Positions 6,321 through 13,121 of a stretch of 28,771 bases of DNA are shown here, piece by piece. A program made the translations under genes and the position numbers. The notes under the pieces were generated by a model. It did no database searches. It was not told where the DNA came from and saw only the letters and a list, made by a program, of their open reading frames with translations. The first letter of the stretch is position 1. Every line of letters starts with the position of its first letter. Location of the stretch: IMG/VR virus record IMGVR_UViG_3300046011_001507, positions 1 to 28,771 of that record; one strand, written 5' to 3'. The stretch is from a virus.

Positions 6321-6785
6321 TTATGCTTTTAATTTATTGTTAACTAATTCAATTAGGCATTCGATAAGTGATTCATGGATTGACTTAATATCCAGATCAT
6401 TGATTATAGATTGAACGCGGTCATTAATCAATCCTTTGTTATCAATTACGCATTCTTTCAAAAGTTTAGCTCCAATTCCGTCTTGTGAATCCCATGCGTT
6501 TTTAGTTCTGAAAATAGCATGAGAAAATTCACCTTTACTAAGTATTTTTTTTACATGACCTTCAATCAACTCTTTTGTATTGCAACCAAGTATTTTGTCG
6601 CATTCGTTTTCAAGCATATAGTAAACAGCATTCGATATTACTCTGTCGTGATTACTCATGCGTTTAGAAGGTTCAATGTTTTTAATTTCTTCGCGTATTA
6701 CAGAGCGGTATTCTTCAATAACGATGTTCTTAATTTCATCCTCAGATAAATAAGACTTTAATACGTCAATTTCTTCTTTTTTCAT
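6321..6785 (-). CDS. hypothetical helical protein, 154 aa, AT-rich gene
   Basis: A helical, Lys/Glu/Ile-rich protein (MKKEEIDVLKSYLSEDEIKNIVIEEY at the N-terminus, LIECLIELVNNKLKA at the C-terminus). I do not recognise it. The gene is visibly more AT-rich than its neighbours and uses many AAA, AAT and ATT codons, a sign of recent acquisition or of mosaic exchange. A central piece (FRTKNAWDSQDGIGAKLLKE) may be the conserved core. The start overlaps the upstream 49-aa gene as ATGA. Confidence 0.65.
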   Translation of the reverse strand: MKKEEIDVLKSYLSEDEIKNIVIEEYRSVIREEIKNIEPSKRMSNHDRVISNAVYYMLENECDKILGCNTKELIEGHVKKILSKGEFSHAIFRTKNAWDSQDGIGAKLLKECVIDNKGLINDRVQSIINDLDIKSIHESLIECLIELVNNKLKA

Positions 6786-6931
6786 AGCTGTGCTGTGTTA
6801 ACGGGGAAGTCCTGATGATACTTGAATGGTCTGGTCGGGTGTACGGTGTGGCTGATGTTCAGCTTCTTCACCTTGTACGTATTGCGCGGTTGCGGCTTGG
6901 GCGGAAAGAAAAGGTTTAATAGTGATTTCAT
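6782..6931 (-). CDS. very small basic hypothetical protein, 49 aa
   Basis: The frame runs from ATG at 6931 to TGA at 6782 and overlaps the following ATG as ATGA, the coupling used all through this operon. The product is basic and Pro-rich (MKSLLNLFFPPKPQPRNTYK, then VKKLNISHTVHPTRPFKYHQ). A short hydrophobic N-terminus (LLNLFF) is too brief for a membrane helix. The function is unknown. The ATGA junction is the main evidence that it is real. Confidence 0.5.
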   Translation of the reverse strand: MKSLLNLFFPPKPQPRNTYKVKKLNISHTVHPTRPFKYHQDFPVNTAQL

Positions 6932-6995
6932 GTTACGTTGTTTACCTCAGCCGTTACTGGGTACTAGGATTCCCCCGACAACGACCAAGTTGTGG

Positions 6996-7184
6996 TTATT
7001 TTACGATAAACTTTTTAGCAAGAGAGATAGGGTAATTAAAAACACCAATTTCGTTACCACTAACAAAGTTTATAATAACATCTCTTTTAGCAGTAAATCC
7101 GATTACTGTACCCGCAAGTACGCTCGGGGAATCGCTCCAGTAAAGTTGGCTTCCGATTTTGAGTGAGTGGGCTGAAGTTTTCAT
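6996..7184 (-). CDS. small hypothetical protein, 62 aa, first gene of the left operon
   Basis: This short protein (MKTSAHSLKIGSQLYWSD at the N-terminus, ISLAKKFIVK at the C-terminus) looks like a small beta domain; KIGSQLYW and VLAGTVIGF are its recognisable strands. I know no family. It is the first frame downstream of the minus-strand promoter in the divergent region, with a 37-base leader that is A-rich (ACAAACTAAAACAACGACCAAA) just before the ATG. That position makes it a likely early-expressed protein. The opposite strand also has a 114-codon frame here, which I take as a shadow. Confidence 0.5.
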   Translation of the reverse strand: MKTSAHSLKIGSQLYWSDSPSVLAGTVIGFTAKRDVIINFVSGNEIGVFNYPISLAKKFIVK

Positions 7185-7221
7185 TTTGGTCGTTGTTTTA
7201 GTTTGTTATTGTTTGATGTTG

Positions 7222-7251
7222 TAAAGGTAGATAATTTTATTTAACGTACAA
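7222..7251 (-). promoter_or_regulatory. leftward promoter of the divergent control region
   Basis: Minus-strand TTG (7251-7249), a 19-base A/T-rich spacer and TACCTTTA (7229-7222) match the Bacteroidetes TTG-N19-TAnnTTTG form with one mismatch (final A for G). It points into the 62-aa gene and the whole left arm. Confidence 0.55.
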
Positions 7252-7266
7252 CACCCAACACAACTA

Positions 7267-7324
7267 TTTTCGGTAAAATTATTTAAGTGCCTGATTTTCA
7301 ACCTAATTATTTTTAGCCGAAATT
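7267..7324. promoter_or_regulatory. imperfect inverted repeat between the divergent promoters, possible operator
   Basis: The arm TTTTCGGTAAAATTATTT at 7267-7284 is roughly the reverse complement of 7306-7324 (ATTATTTTTAGCCGAAATT), with TTTCGG/CCGAAA at the outer ends and A/T tracts inside. The right arm runs into the rightward -33 box. A repressor or activator bound here could set the balance between the two arms; that is inference. Confidence 0.4.
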
Positions 7325-7354
7325 TGGAACGTAATGAAATACAACCAAACTTTG
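7323..7354 (+). promoter_or_regulatory. rightward promoter of the divergent control region
   Basis: TTTG (7323-7326), a 20-base spacer and AAACTTTG (7347-7354) match the Bacteroidetes promoter form with one mismatch (A for the first T of TAnnTTTG). The ATG of the first rightward gene is at 7360, five bases on, so this transcript would also be nearly leaderless. Confidence 0.55.
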
Positions 7355-7359
7355 CGCCC

Positions 7360-7593
7360 ATGAGTAAGGTAAAAACAAATAAAGCAGGGCGACCACGTAC
7401 CACAAGCCCTACATCGCAATACGGCTTCCAGTTCATGAAAGTCGGCAAATCTATCATTATCGACAAACCAGAACGGTCTATCTCTCCGCTCCTGTCATAC
7501 ATCAAAGGAAAATACGAAGGGTGGGCGTTCTCCGTTACTGGAATCGACGAAAACAAGTGCAAAGTGACGTGTATCGCAAGACCGAAAGCATGA
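7360..7593 (+). CDS. small hypothetical protein, 77 aa, first rightward gene
   Basis: The frame is open back to a TTG at 7324, but that codon falls in the -33 box. The ATG at 7360, just after the -7 box, is the likely start (MSKVKTNKAGRPRTTSPTSQ). The N-terminus is basic with AGRPR, like an AT-hook, so DNA binding is possible. The remainder (YGFQFMKVGKSIIIDKPE..AFSVTGIDENKCKVTCIARPKA) looks like a small beta domain. The family is unknown to me. It overlaps the next gene by ATGA. Confidence 0.6.
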   Translation: MSKVKTNKAGRPRTTSPTSQYGFQFMKVGKSIIIDKPERSISPLLSYIKGKYEGWAFSVTGIDENKCKVTCIARPKA

Positions 7594-7976
7594 AAGCAAG
7601 TGAACCGAGAATCGGGAATTGGGTAAAAGTTCCGACAACGGACGGTAGTGATGTGTTCACGCAGATTGAGCCGTCCAATTTTTGCCATGATTGCAACGCA
7701 GGAATATCTATTGAATCGTATTGTCCCATCCCTCTCACCGAAGAATGGCTTGTGAAGTTTGGGTTTGAGTTTTTTTGCAAATTACAAGACACGACGGCAT
7801 ATTGTATCGGTAAATTGAATAATTTCATTATCGTTCCCACATCAGGAAAATGGGAAATTAGGTACAGAGTTGACGAAAGATTTAGCAGATATTTATCAAT
7901 AGAATTCGTTCACCAACTTCAGAACCTTTACCAAGTTCTTACGGGCGAAGAGTTGACCCTAAAAGAGAAACCGTGA
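7590..7976 (+). CDS. conserved Bacteroidetes phage protein of unknown function, 128 aa
   Basis: The start at 7590 (MKASEPRIGNWVKV) makes an ATGA overlap and matches a family I know well from Bacteroidetes phages and prophages: an N-terminal small beta barrel beginning MKA-E-RIGNWV, a middle PIPLTEEWLVKFGFE at about 47-61, a beta-rich IGKLNNFII stretch, and a C-terminal EFVHQLQNLYQVLTGEELTLK helix at about 106-126. All elements are present, so the protein is complete. No biochemical role is known to me. The frame extends upstream to 7521, but that part lacks the family pattern. Confidence 0.8.
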   Translation: MKASEPRIGNWVKVPTTDGSDVFTQIEPSNFCHDCNAGISIESYCPIPLTEEWLVKFGFEFFCKLQDTTAYCIGKLNNFIIVPTSGKWEIRYRVDERFSRYLSIEFVHQLQNLYQVLTGEELTLKEKP

Positions 7977-8483
7977 GTGAGCCGCAACGAAACGATACAA
8001 CGCCTTTACACCGACGCGAAAATACGCGACGCAGCGAGGTATCTGGCAGGGGCAGAGTGGCACGACGTACTATCAGAAGCCATAACACGTATCTGTGAAC
8101 TACCCGATGAAAGATTCAACGCCATCACATCTATCAACAACTTCGCATTTATCACCATGCGAAACATCGTCGTTGACATTCAACGTAAGCGCCTCGATAC
8201 GGTACGAATATCAGAAGACTATACCGAAACAGAACACGACTATCAACCCGACGTACTACTCGATACCTTCAAACAGTATTGCTACAAAACAGCCAACCAA
8301 CACCCTTTGGAATCAGTTCGGCTTATGGCAGATGTGGTGTATCACTACCTCACATACACACCTACAAAGCGACGATCCACGCGGGATTTTTCAGCGCAGA
8401 CCAAAATAGACTATTCCACGATTTGTAATTACATCAGAGAAATACGCAAGAGATATGAAGATAGCGTTGATAATGGACGGTGA
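7977..8483 (+). CDS. sigma-70-like (ECF-type) transcription factor of phage origin
   Basis: Residues about 25-75 have the look of sigma region 2: AEWHDVLSEAITRICELPD, then FAFITMRNIVVDIQRKR, comparable with the DLVQE..R....A.N...D..R.R pattern of ECF sigma factors. Residues about 135-160 (STRDFSAQTKIDYSTICNYIREIRKRY) form a helix-turn-helix like region 4. At 168 residues it is ECF-sized. The start is GTG at 7977, right after the previous TGA. It precedes the late-strand genes and could direct RNA polymerase to phage promoters. The sequence is divergent, so it may instead be a sigma-related regulator. It overlaps the first glycosyltransferase by 29 bases. Confidence 0.6.
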   Translation: MSRNETIQRLYTDAKIRDAARYLAGAEWHDVLSEAITRICELPDERFNAITSINNFAFITMRNIVVDIQRKRLDTVRISEDYTETEHDYQPDVLLDTFKQYCYKTANQHPLESVRLMADVVYHYLTYTPTKRRSTRDFSAQTKIDYSTICNYIREIRKRYEDSVDNGR

Positions 8484-9630
8484 ACGTGAAGACGGACGGG
8501 CAAAGCCTCAGCACGGCATGGACTGGTATCGTTTGCTGATGCCTTACTTCGGTGTGGAGGGTCATGAGGTTACGGCTGTGTCACGGTCTGAGTTCGACAT
8601 TAACCCTTTGGATGCGGACGTGTATGTTATCAACCGTTCCCGTGAGTTGTTCCGTGCGGAGCGTGTGAAGAAAGAAGGTAAGAAGCTGATCGTTGATATT
8701 GATGATTACTGGGTTTTGCCTACGTGGCATAAGTTGCACCTGAAAAACCTAGAGCATGAGTTGGAGTACGGTTTGAAACACGGAGCGCCTGAACAGTTGA
8801 TCACAGAGCGTCGTAAACTGATCGCCATTGAACGCAACGCGGCTAGCAATACGATTGCCTCAATGCGCCTTGCGGATGCCGTAACGACAACGAATGAGCA
8901 ATTAGCAGAGCGGTGTTTGAAGTACAATAAAAACGTTCATATTGTCCGCAACAGCATCCATCCGCAGTTTTCACAATATAGCCTGAAAAAGCAGCGATCA
9001 AACCGTTTGAGGTTCGGGTGGTTAGGTGGTAGCTTTCACCTTCGGGATGTTGCGTTAATGCACGATGGGATCATGAAGTTGTACCGCGATTCTGAGGAAA
9101 GGGGTCGATTTCAATTCCTTTCATCATACGGGGCGAATTTTGAGTACATGGAGATCGAAAAGATCATGACGGCTAACTATGCAGCGGTGTCACCTGAGTA
9201 TCGGGAGTTGTTGCGGTCAAACTTCCGCGTCGCTGAACACATGGGATTGCATGAGAACTACCGTAGACTGTGGAGTGTACCCGTTCATGAGTTCGGTACA
9301 ATGTATGAGAATCTTGACGTGGCGTTGATTCCGTTGGTTCACGGGGAATTTAATTCATGCAAGTCTGAGTTAAAGCTAGTGGAAGCGGGAATGACGGGAA
9401 CGGCTACTATTGTGTCGGACGTGTTGCCTTACAGTAAGTGGTTAAAGCATGGGAAGAACTGTTTAACGACAGAGGGCGTGAACAATTGGTACAGCGCATT
9501 TAAGATGTGCCTGAATAATCCTAGCCTAGTGGAAGACATTCGCGACGGGTTAGCGGAAACAGTGGACAAGCATTTCAACAATGCCGATCAGGCGAAAGTA
9601 ATCGAAAACATAATTGAATCATGGAAATAG
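8455..9630 (+). CDS. glycosyltransferase, GT-B fold (GT4-like)
   Basis: The 391-residue length and layout fit a two-domain GT-B enzyme that transfers sugar from a nucleotide-sugar donor. The N-terminus starts with a Rossmann strand (MKIALIMDG), a KLIVDIDDYW segment follows near 81-90, and the donor-binding region lies at about 285-325: LDVALIPLVHGEFNSCKSELKLVEAGMTGTATIVSD. The SELKLVEAG core corresponds to the E..L.E.G pattern of GT4 proteins. It is the first and only GT-B member of the cassette; the rest look GT-A. It begins inside the sigma-like gene and ends overlapping the next gene by ten bases. Donor and acceptor are unknown. Confidence 0.82.
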   Translation: MKIALIMDGEREDGRAKPQHGMDWYRLLMPYFGVEGHEVTAVSRSEFDINPLDADVYVINRSRELFRAERVKKEGKKLIVDIDDYWVLPTWHKLHLKNLEHELEYGLKHGAPEQLITERRKLIAIERNAASNTIASMRLADAVTTTNEQLAERCLKYNKNVHIVRNSIHPQFSQYSLKKQRSNRLRFGWLGGSFHLRDVALMHDGIMKLYRDSEERGRFQFLSSYGANFEYMEIEKIMTANYAAVSPEYRELLRSNFRVAEHMGLHENYRRLWSVPVHEFGTMYENLDVALIPLVHGEFNSCKSELKLVEAGMTGTATIVSDVLPYSKWLKHGKNCLTTEGVNNWYSAFKMCLNNPSLVEDIRDGLAETVDKHFNNADQAKVIENIIESWK

Positions 9631-10277
9631 GTGTAGGCATAACCACAACGGACAAGCGCCCGAAGCACCGCGAATACTGGCAGAAGCTGATCGCGGAAAC
9701 ATCGCTTTTTGACGGCATGAAAATACATTTCGTTCACAATGCGGAAAGTGTTGCGGAGGGTAAAAACAAATGCCTGAAAGCGTTACAGGACTGTGATCAC
9801 ATCTTTCTGTTTGACGAAGACACCTTCCCCATTCAAAGCGGATGGGCGGAGTGGTTTATATTCCATTCAAAGACATCAGGCAACCAACATTTCAGCTACC
9901 TTCGGGAAGTGCATCAGATTCGACTGGTAACTACGGTGGGAGATATTGGCGTGTACAACAACTCTGCGGGGTGCATGATGTACATCACAAAAGAGGGATT
10001 GGAGAAGGTAGGCGCGTTCGATACGAAGTACAGCAAGTACGGATTTGAACACGTGAACTATTCGGAGCGGTGTAAACGTGCGGGAATCAGCGGAGCGCGT
10101 AACGTCTGCCCTATTGGCGCGGATGAGTACATTTATTCGTTGGACATGGACGCGTGGAAAGAGTTTGACTTTGTGCATTATTCGACGCTGACACCGCAGG
10201 AAATGGAGGAGGCTGTAAAGCAGAATTGGGAAGTATTCAAGAATGATCAAGAACCTGTTATTTATTTGCCACTATGA
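9621..10277 (+). CDS. glycosyltransferase, GT-A fold (GT2-like)
   Basis: The product begins with a short beta strand (MEIGVGITTTDKRPKHREYW) and has FLFDEDTFP at about 61-69, the acidic metal/nucleotide-sugar site of GT-A enzymes. A second typical block follows: NNSAGCMMYITKEGLEKVGAFDTKYSKYGFEHVNYSERCKRAG at about 112-155, which resembles the acceptor-side G..F.......E..D...R..... pattern of family 2. At 218 residues it is a single catalytic domain without a membrane anchor, so it would act in the cytoplasm. It is coupled to both neighbours by short overlaps. Confidence 0.78.
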   Translation: MEIGVGITTTDKRPKHREYWQKLIAETSLFDGMKIHFVHNAESVAEGKNKCLKALQDCDHIFLFDEDTFPIQSGWAEWFIFHSKTSGNQHFSYLREVHQIRLVTTVGDIGVYNNSAGCMMYITKEGLEKVGAFDTKYSKYGFEHVNYSERCKRAGISGARNVCPIGADEYIYSLDMDAWKEFDFVHYSTLTPQEMEEAVKQNWEVFKNDQEPVIYLPL

Positions 10278-10966
10278 ACATCTTAGTAAAATATGCCTCG
10301 CGTTCTCGTCCTGAGAACTTTGAAAGAGGGTTGAAGTCGATCATATTCTATTACGACGACTACATTAGTAATGTTTATGTCTTAGTGTCATTGGATAGCG
10401 ACGATCCCAAGTTGAAAGAATATGAGGAGATCATTTCCAAATACAATGAAACCTATAAGATAAACGCGTTTATAGGCGAATCAAAAAACAAAGTAGATGC
10501 TATTAACCGTAATATATTTAATATTGAATACGAATGGGACGTGTTGGTTAATATGTCGGATGATATGGTATTAGTAGAAGATTGGGATTCAATCATTGCG
10601 GCTAATATTGAACCCTGCAAATTCCTGCACTTCAACGACGGCAACCATAACGAGTACCTCTGTACCATGTCCGTCATGCACCGCGATTACTACAACTTAG
10701 ACGGCTACATTTACAACCCTGCATACAAATCCCTTTACTGCGATCAGGAAGCAACAGAGGTAGCACACATTCGCGGACTGCGTAAGTACGTACCCGTGCA
10801 AATATGTAAGCACCTGCACCCTGAGTGGGGCTATTCACCGCTCGATCAGTTGTACGTAGCGAACAACAAATACGCCACCGAAGACCTGACCACGATCCGC
10901 TCCCGTCGTATTACCATGTACGGCATTGAGAATCGCGTTAACAGTTATCTATACAAGTCAATATGA
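10274..10966 (+). CDS. glycosyltransferase-like protein, GT-A fold, tandem paralogue 1
   Basis: The N-terminus MNILVKYASRSRPENFERGL and the acidic motif LVNMSDDMVLVEDWD at about 90-104 mark a GT-A type domain. The block HFNDG.. ..TMSVMHRDYYNLDGYIYNP (about 119-150) and HLHPEWGYSPLDQLYVANN (about 180-198) are repeated almost motif for motif in the next gene, so the two arose by duplication. Both start and stop use ATGA overlaps. Codon use changes inside the gene: up to about 10615 it is AT-rich, after that C/G-ending codons dominate, as if two sources had been joined by recombination. Substrate unknown. Confidence 0.75.
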   Translation: MNILVKYASRSRPENFERGLKSIIFYYDDYISNVYVLVSLDSDDPKLKEYEEIISKYNETYKINAFIGESKNKVDAINRNIFNIEYEWDVLVNMSDDMVLVEDWDSIIAANIEPCKFLHFNDGNHNEYLCTMSVMHRDYYNLDGYIYNPAYKSLYCDQEATEVAHIRGLRKYVPVQICKHLHPEWGYSPLDQLYVANNKYATEDLTTIRSRRITMYGIENRVNSYLYKSI

Positions 10967-11847
10967 AGATACTGATTAAATACGCGACCCGTCAACGACC
11001 TGACAAGTTCATTGAGGCGCTGAACAATATAAAGCGGACAATAGGTTACGCGGATTACTTCGTATTGGTATCAGCAGATACTACTGACGGTAGCATGGAC
11101 GACGGACTGATAGCACAGGCGTACCGAATCATTCCGAATATGCTGATCTGCAAAGGTGACAATCAGAGCAAGATTCAAGCCATTAACGCTGACATGGATA
11201 AAGCGCCAACAGATTGGCAGATGCTAGTCAACATGAGCGACGATATGTATTTCACCGTTAACGGGTGGGGTGATCGTATGATTGAACAGATCAAATGGAC
11301 GTTCGGAGATACAACCGACTTCTTTGCACACTTCAACGACGGTTATGTACATGAGCGCCTTACCACGATGTCAATAATCGGGCGCGACTATTACAACCGC
11401 GACGGGTATATTTACTTTCCTGAGTACCGTTCTTTCAGTTGCGACGCAGAGGCTATGTTAGTAGCCATCATGCGCGGACGTTACCATTACTTTCCTGAGA
11501 TTTACTTTAATCATATACACCCTGCAAATGTCAGAATACCCTCCGATCAGCTCTACCGCAATAATGCACGACACTCTAGCCACGACGAGGCTCTTTATTT
11601 TCAGCGAAGACGAAATCTCTTCTATGAAAGTAGCCCCGCGTGTGTGCCTTTTGATCCCTACAATAGAGGGGAGGGAGACCTACCTGATGCGCCTTATTCG
11701 TTCACTAAGGTTTCAGATGAAGAAGTACAACGGGGAAGTAGTGGCACTGATATTAAAGGACAATCGGGAGATGACAATCGGGGCGAAACGAAACAAACTG
11801 ATGGACTGGGCTTTGATGACGAAAGCTACCCATCGGGCATTTATTGA
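10963..11847 (+). CDS. glycosyltransferase-like protein, GT-A fold, tandem paralogue 2, with run-on C-terminus
   Basis: It shares with the preceding gene YATRQRPDKF, LVNMSDDMYF (88-97), HFNDGYVHERLTTMS, RDYYNRDGYIYFPEY and HIHP.....SDQLYRNN (about 186-202). The match ends near residue 222 (FQRRRNLFYESS). The last 70 or so residues are Gly/Asp/Ser-rich, have no counterpart in the paralogue and are read across the start of the next glycosyltransferase in another frame. The ancestral stop was probably the TGA of an ATGA junction at 11624-11627, which now lies in the third frame. A stop loss or small indel upstream is the simplest explanation. Catalytic residues are intact, so the enzyme may still work. 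Confidence 0.72.
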   Translation: MKILIKYATRQRPDKFIEALNNIKRTIGYADYFVLVSADTTDGSMDDGLIAQAYRIIPNMLICKGDNQSKIQAINADMDKAPTDWQMLVNMSDDMYFTVNGWGDRMIEQIKWTFGDTTDFFAHFNDGYVHERLTTMSIIGRDYYNRDGYIYFPEYRSFSCDAEAMLVAIMRGRYHYFPEIYFNHIHPANVRIPSDQLYRNNARHSSHDEALYFQRRRNLFYESSPACVPFDPYNRGEGDLPDAPYSFTKVSDEEVQRGSSGTDIKGQSGDDNRGETKQTDGLGFDDESYPSGIY

Positions 11848-12217
11848 TGATGACGATACGGTAACGCCTGACTATATCGACCTGAACATTGAGGGAGCGC
11901 GTCAGGGCTTTGACTGTAATTCATTGCGTGGCATCTATTCGGTTAACGGTGTTGTTGATCCGCGTAAGCACATCTTCATTCATTCGCTTAAATATACCCA
12001 TTGGTATGAGGATAGTCAGTATTACTACCGCAACCCAAACCATTTGAACTGGGTGAATATTGACAAGGTTAAGCACGTGAGATTCGTTGATCAGAACTTC
12101 GGAGAGGATGGCAAGTGGTCAGAGGAGATAGCGCGGCAAAATCTTTTACAATCTGAATATCATATTGATAAGCCATTTTACAATTATTTGTTTCGGACGA
12201 AGGTGAATGGAATCTAA
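11624..12217 (+). CDS. glycosyltransferase, GT-A fold (GT2-like)
   Basis: The true start is most likely ATG 11624 (MKVAPRVCLLIPTIEGRETYL), which gives a classic family 2 opening; the frame is open back to 11528, but that part is read across the previous gene and shows no conserved pattern. The acidic site FIDDDDTVTPDYI lies at about 73-85, and a later GEDGKWSEEIARQN at about 165-178 resembles the acceptor-side ED...... motif. Length is 197 residues. It overlaps the run-on tail of the preceding gene by 224 bases. From about 12130 the DNA becomes AT-rich up to the end of the next small gene. Confidence 0.78.
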   Translation: MKVAPRVCLLIPTIEGRETYLMRLIRSLRFQMKKYNGEVVALILKDNREMTIGAKRNKLMDWALMTKATHRAFIDDDDTVTPDYIDLNIEGARQGFDCNSLRGIYSVNGVVDPRKHIFIHSLKYTHWYEDSQYYYRNPNHLNWVNIDKVKHVRFVDQNFGEDGKWSEEIARQNLLQSEYHIDKPFYNYLFRTKVNGI

Positions 12218-12236
12218 ATTTAATTAACTTAGCGGC

Positions 12237-12401
12237 ATGAAAACATTCAGAAAAATACTGGCAGCTATCATTTTAACTATAATGACATTGGGTATATTAA
12301 CGATATTTTATGTTACTATTGGGTGGGTAGGTATTTTATCAATGTTATTCATTTGCGGAAGTTTATTGGCTTTTGCATGGGCAATTGATGAACTATTATA
12401 A
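12237..12401 (+). CDS. small membrane protein with two predicted helices, 54 aa
   Basis: The frame from ATG 12237 to TAA 12401 encodes a hydrophobic protein: KILAAIILTIMTLGILTIFYVTI (about 6-28) and GILSMLFICGSLLAFAWAI (about 32-50) are two membrane-spanning segments joined by a very short turn, with a basic N-terminus (MKTFRK). It starts 20 bases after the preceding glycosyltransferase and ends three bases before the next one. The size would suit a holin-like or lipid-carrier accessory protein, but neither is shown. The DNA is far more AT-rich than the cassette around it. Confidence 0.55.
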   Translation: MKTFRKILAAIILTIMTLGILTIFYVTIGWVGILSMLFICGSLLAFAWAIDELL

Positions 12402-12404
12402 CCT

Positions 12405-13121
12405 ATGAAATACGTAAGCTACGTAATATACAAAGACGATCCCAAGTTGTTCAACTGGTATCTTCGGGGTTTGTACTTCAACGCTCGTTTGATTGAAATC
12501 ATGCTGCCTGATTGGTGTATGCACGTAAGGGCGGAACATTACGAACACGATTACATCTTTGACCTTCATGCAACGCTTACTCATGTTGACGTATTGCCAT
12601 TATACACAGATCAGCGTTGCGAAAGAATGCTAGAGCGGTTTAACGTTGCGCCTGAATCAGCAACACACGTCCTTTGCCGCGACGCTGACAGCGCGATAAC
12701 ATGGCGCGAAGTCAAAGAGATACGCAAGTGGGAAGAATCAGGCAAAGACTGGCACGGCATCAACGACAATCCTGCACACTCTATCCCAATGATGGGAGGC
12801 TTGATCGGATTTAAGCCCGAAGCATACCGCAAACTCAATCTGACACCGTCGGGAGATTTCAGTAAACACGGCTCAGATCAGGACTGGATAATGAAAAACA
12901 TCTATCCACACGCGAAATATTCCTTCTATCATTCCGTACTGACCAACCGCGAACCGCAACCCGACACCGATCCGCGATGGGAATCAGACCTAGTGCAGCG
13001 TTATATCGGCTCAGCGGGCGTAATTGAAATGGAAATGGTGAGATTTTTGAGCCGATACCAACAACCGCATCACACCGAATTTGAGAAGCGACACCCGAAT
13101 ATCTTCTACTGGCATCTATGA
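12405..13121 (+). CDS. glycosyltransferase-like protein, GT-A fold, with RDADS motif
   Basis: The acidic site VLCRDADSAITWREV (89-103) is the DxD-type motif, followed by KDWHGINDNPAHSIPMMGGLIGFKP at about 113-137. This pairing, RDADS....R...I..W..S....H...D...HS.P...G..G, is known to me from capsule- and LPS-associated transferases in bacteria. A further HGSDQDWIMKNIYP at about 158-171 is typical of the C-terminal part. Length is 238 residues, with no membrane anchor. It overlaps the next gene by ATGA. Acceptor and sugar are unknown. Confidence 0.75.
   Translation: MKYVSYVIYKDDPKLFNWYLRGLYFNARLIEIMLPDWCMHVRAEHYEHDYIFDLHATLTHVDVLPLYTDQRCERMLERFNVAPESATHVLCRDADSAITWREVKEIRKWEESGKDWHGINDNPAHSIPMMGGLIGFKPEAYRKLNLTPSGDFSKHGSDQDWIMKNIYPHAKYSFYHSVLTNREPQPDTDPRWESDLVQRYIGSAGVIEMEMVRFLSRYQQPHHTEFEKRHPNIFYWHL

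Noticed and set aside
6822-7166. 114-codon plus-strand ORF opposite the first left-arm genes
   Set aside because: It is antisense to the 49-aa and 62-aa frames, has no promoter or family pattern, and faces the wrong way for this arm.
7206-7688. 160-codon minus-strand ORF over the divergent region
   Set aside because: It spans the promoter region and lies opposite two supported plus-strand genes. Its translation has irregular composition with no recognisable motif.
9876-10250. 124-codon minus-strand ORF opposite a glycosyltransferase
   Set aside because: It is a shadow of the GT gene: low-quality translation rich in Arg, His and Leu, with no promoter.
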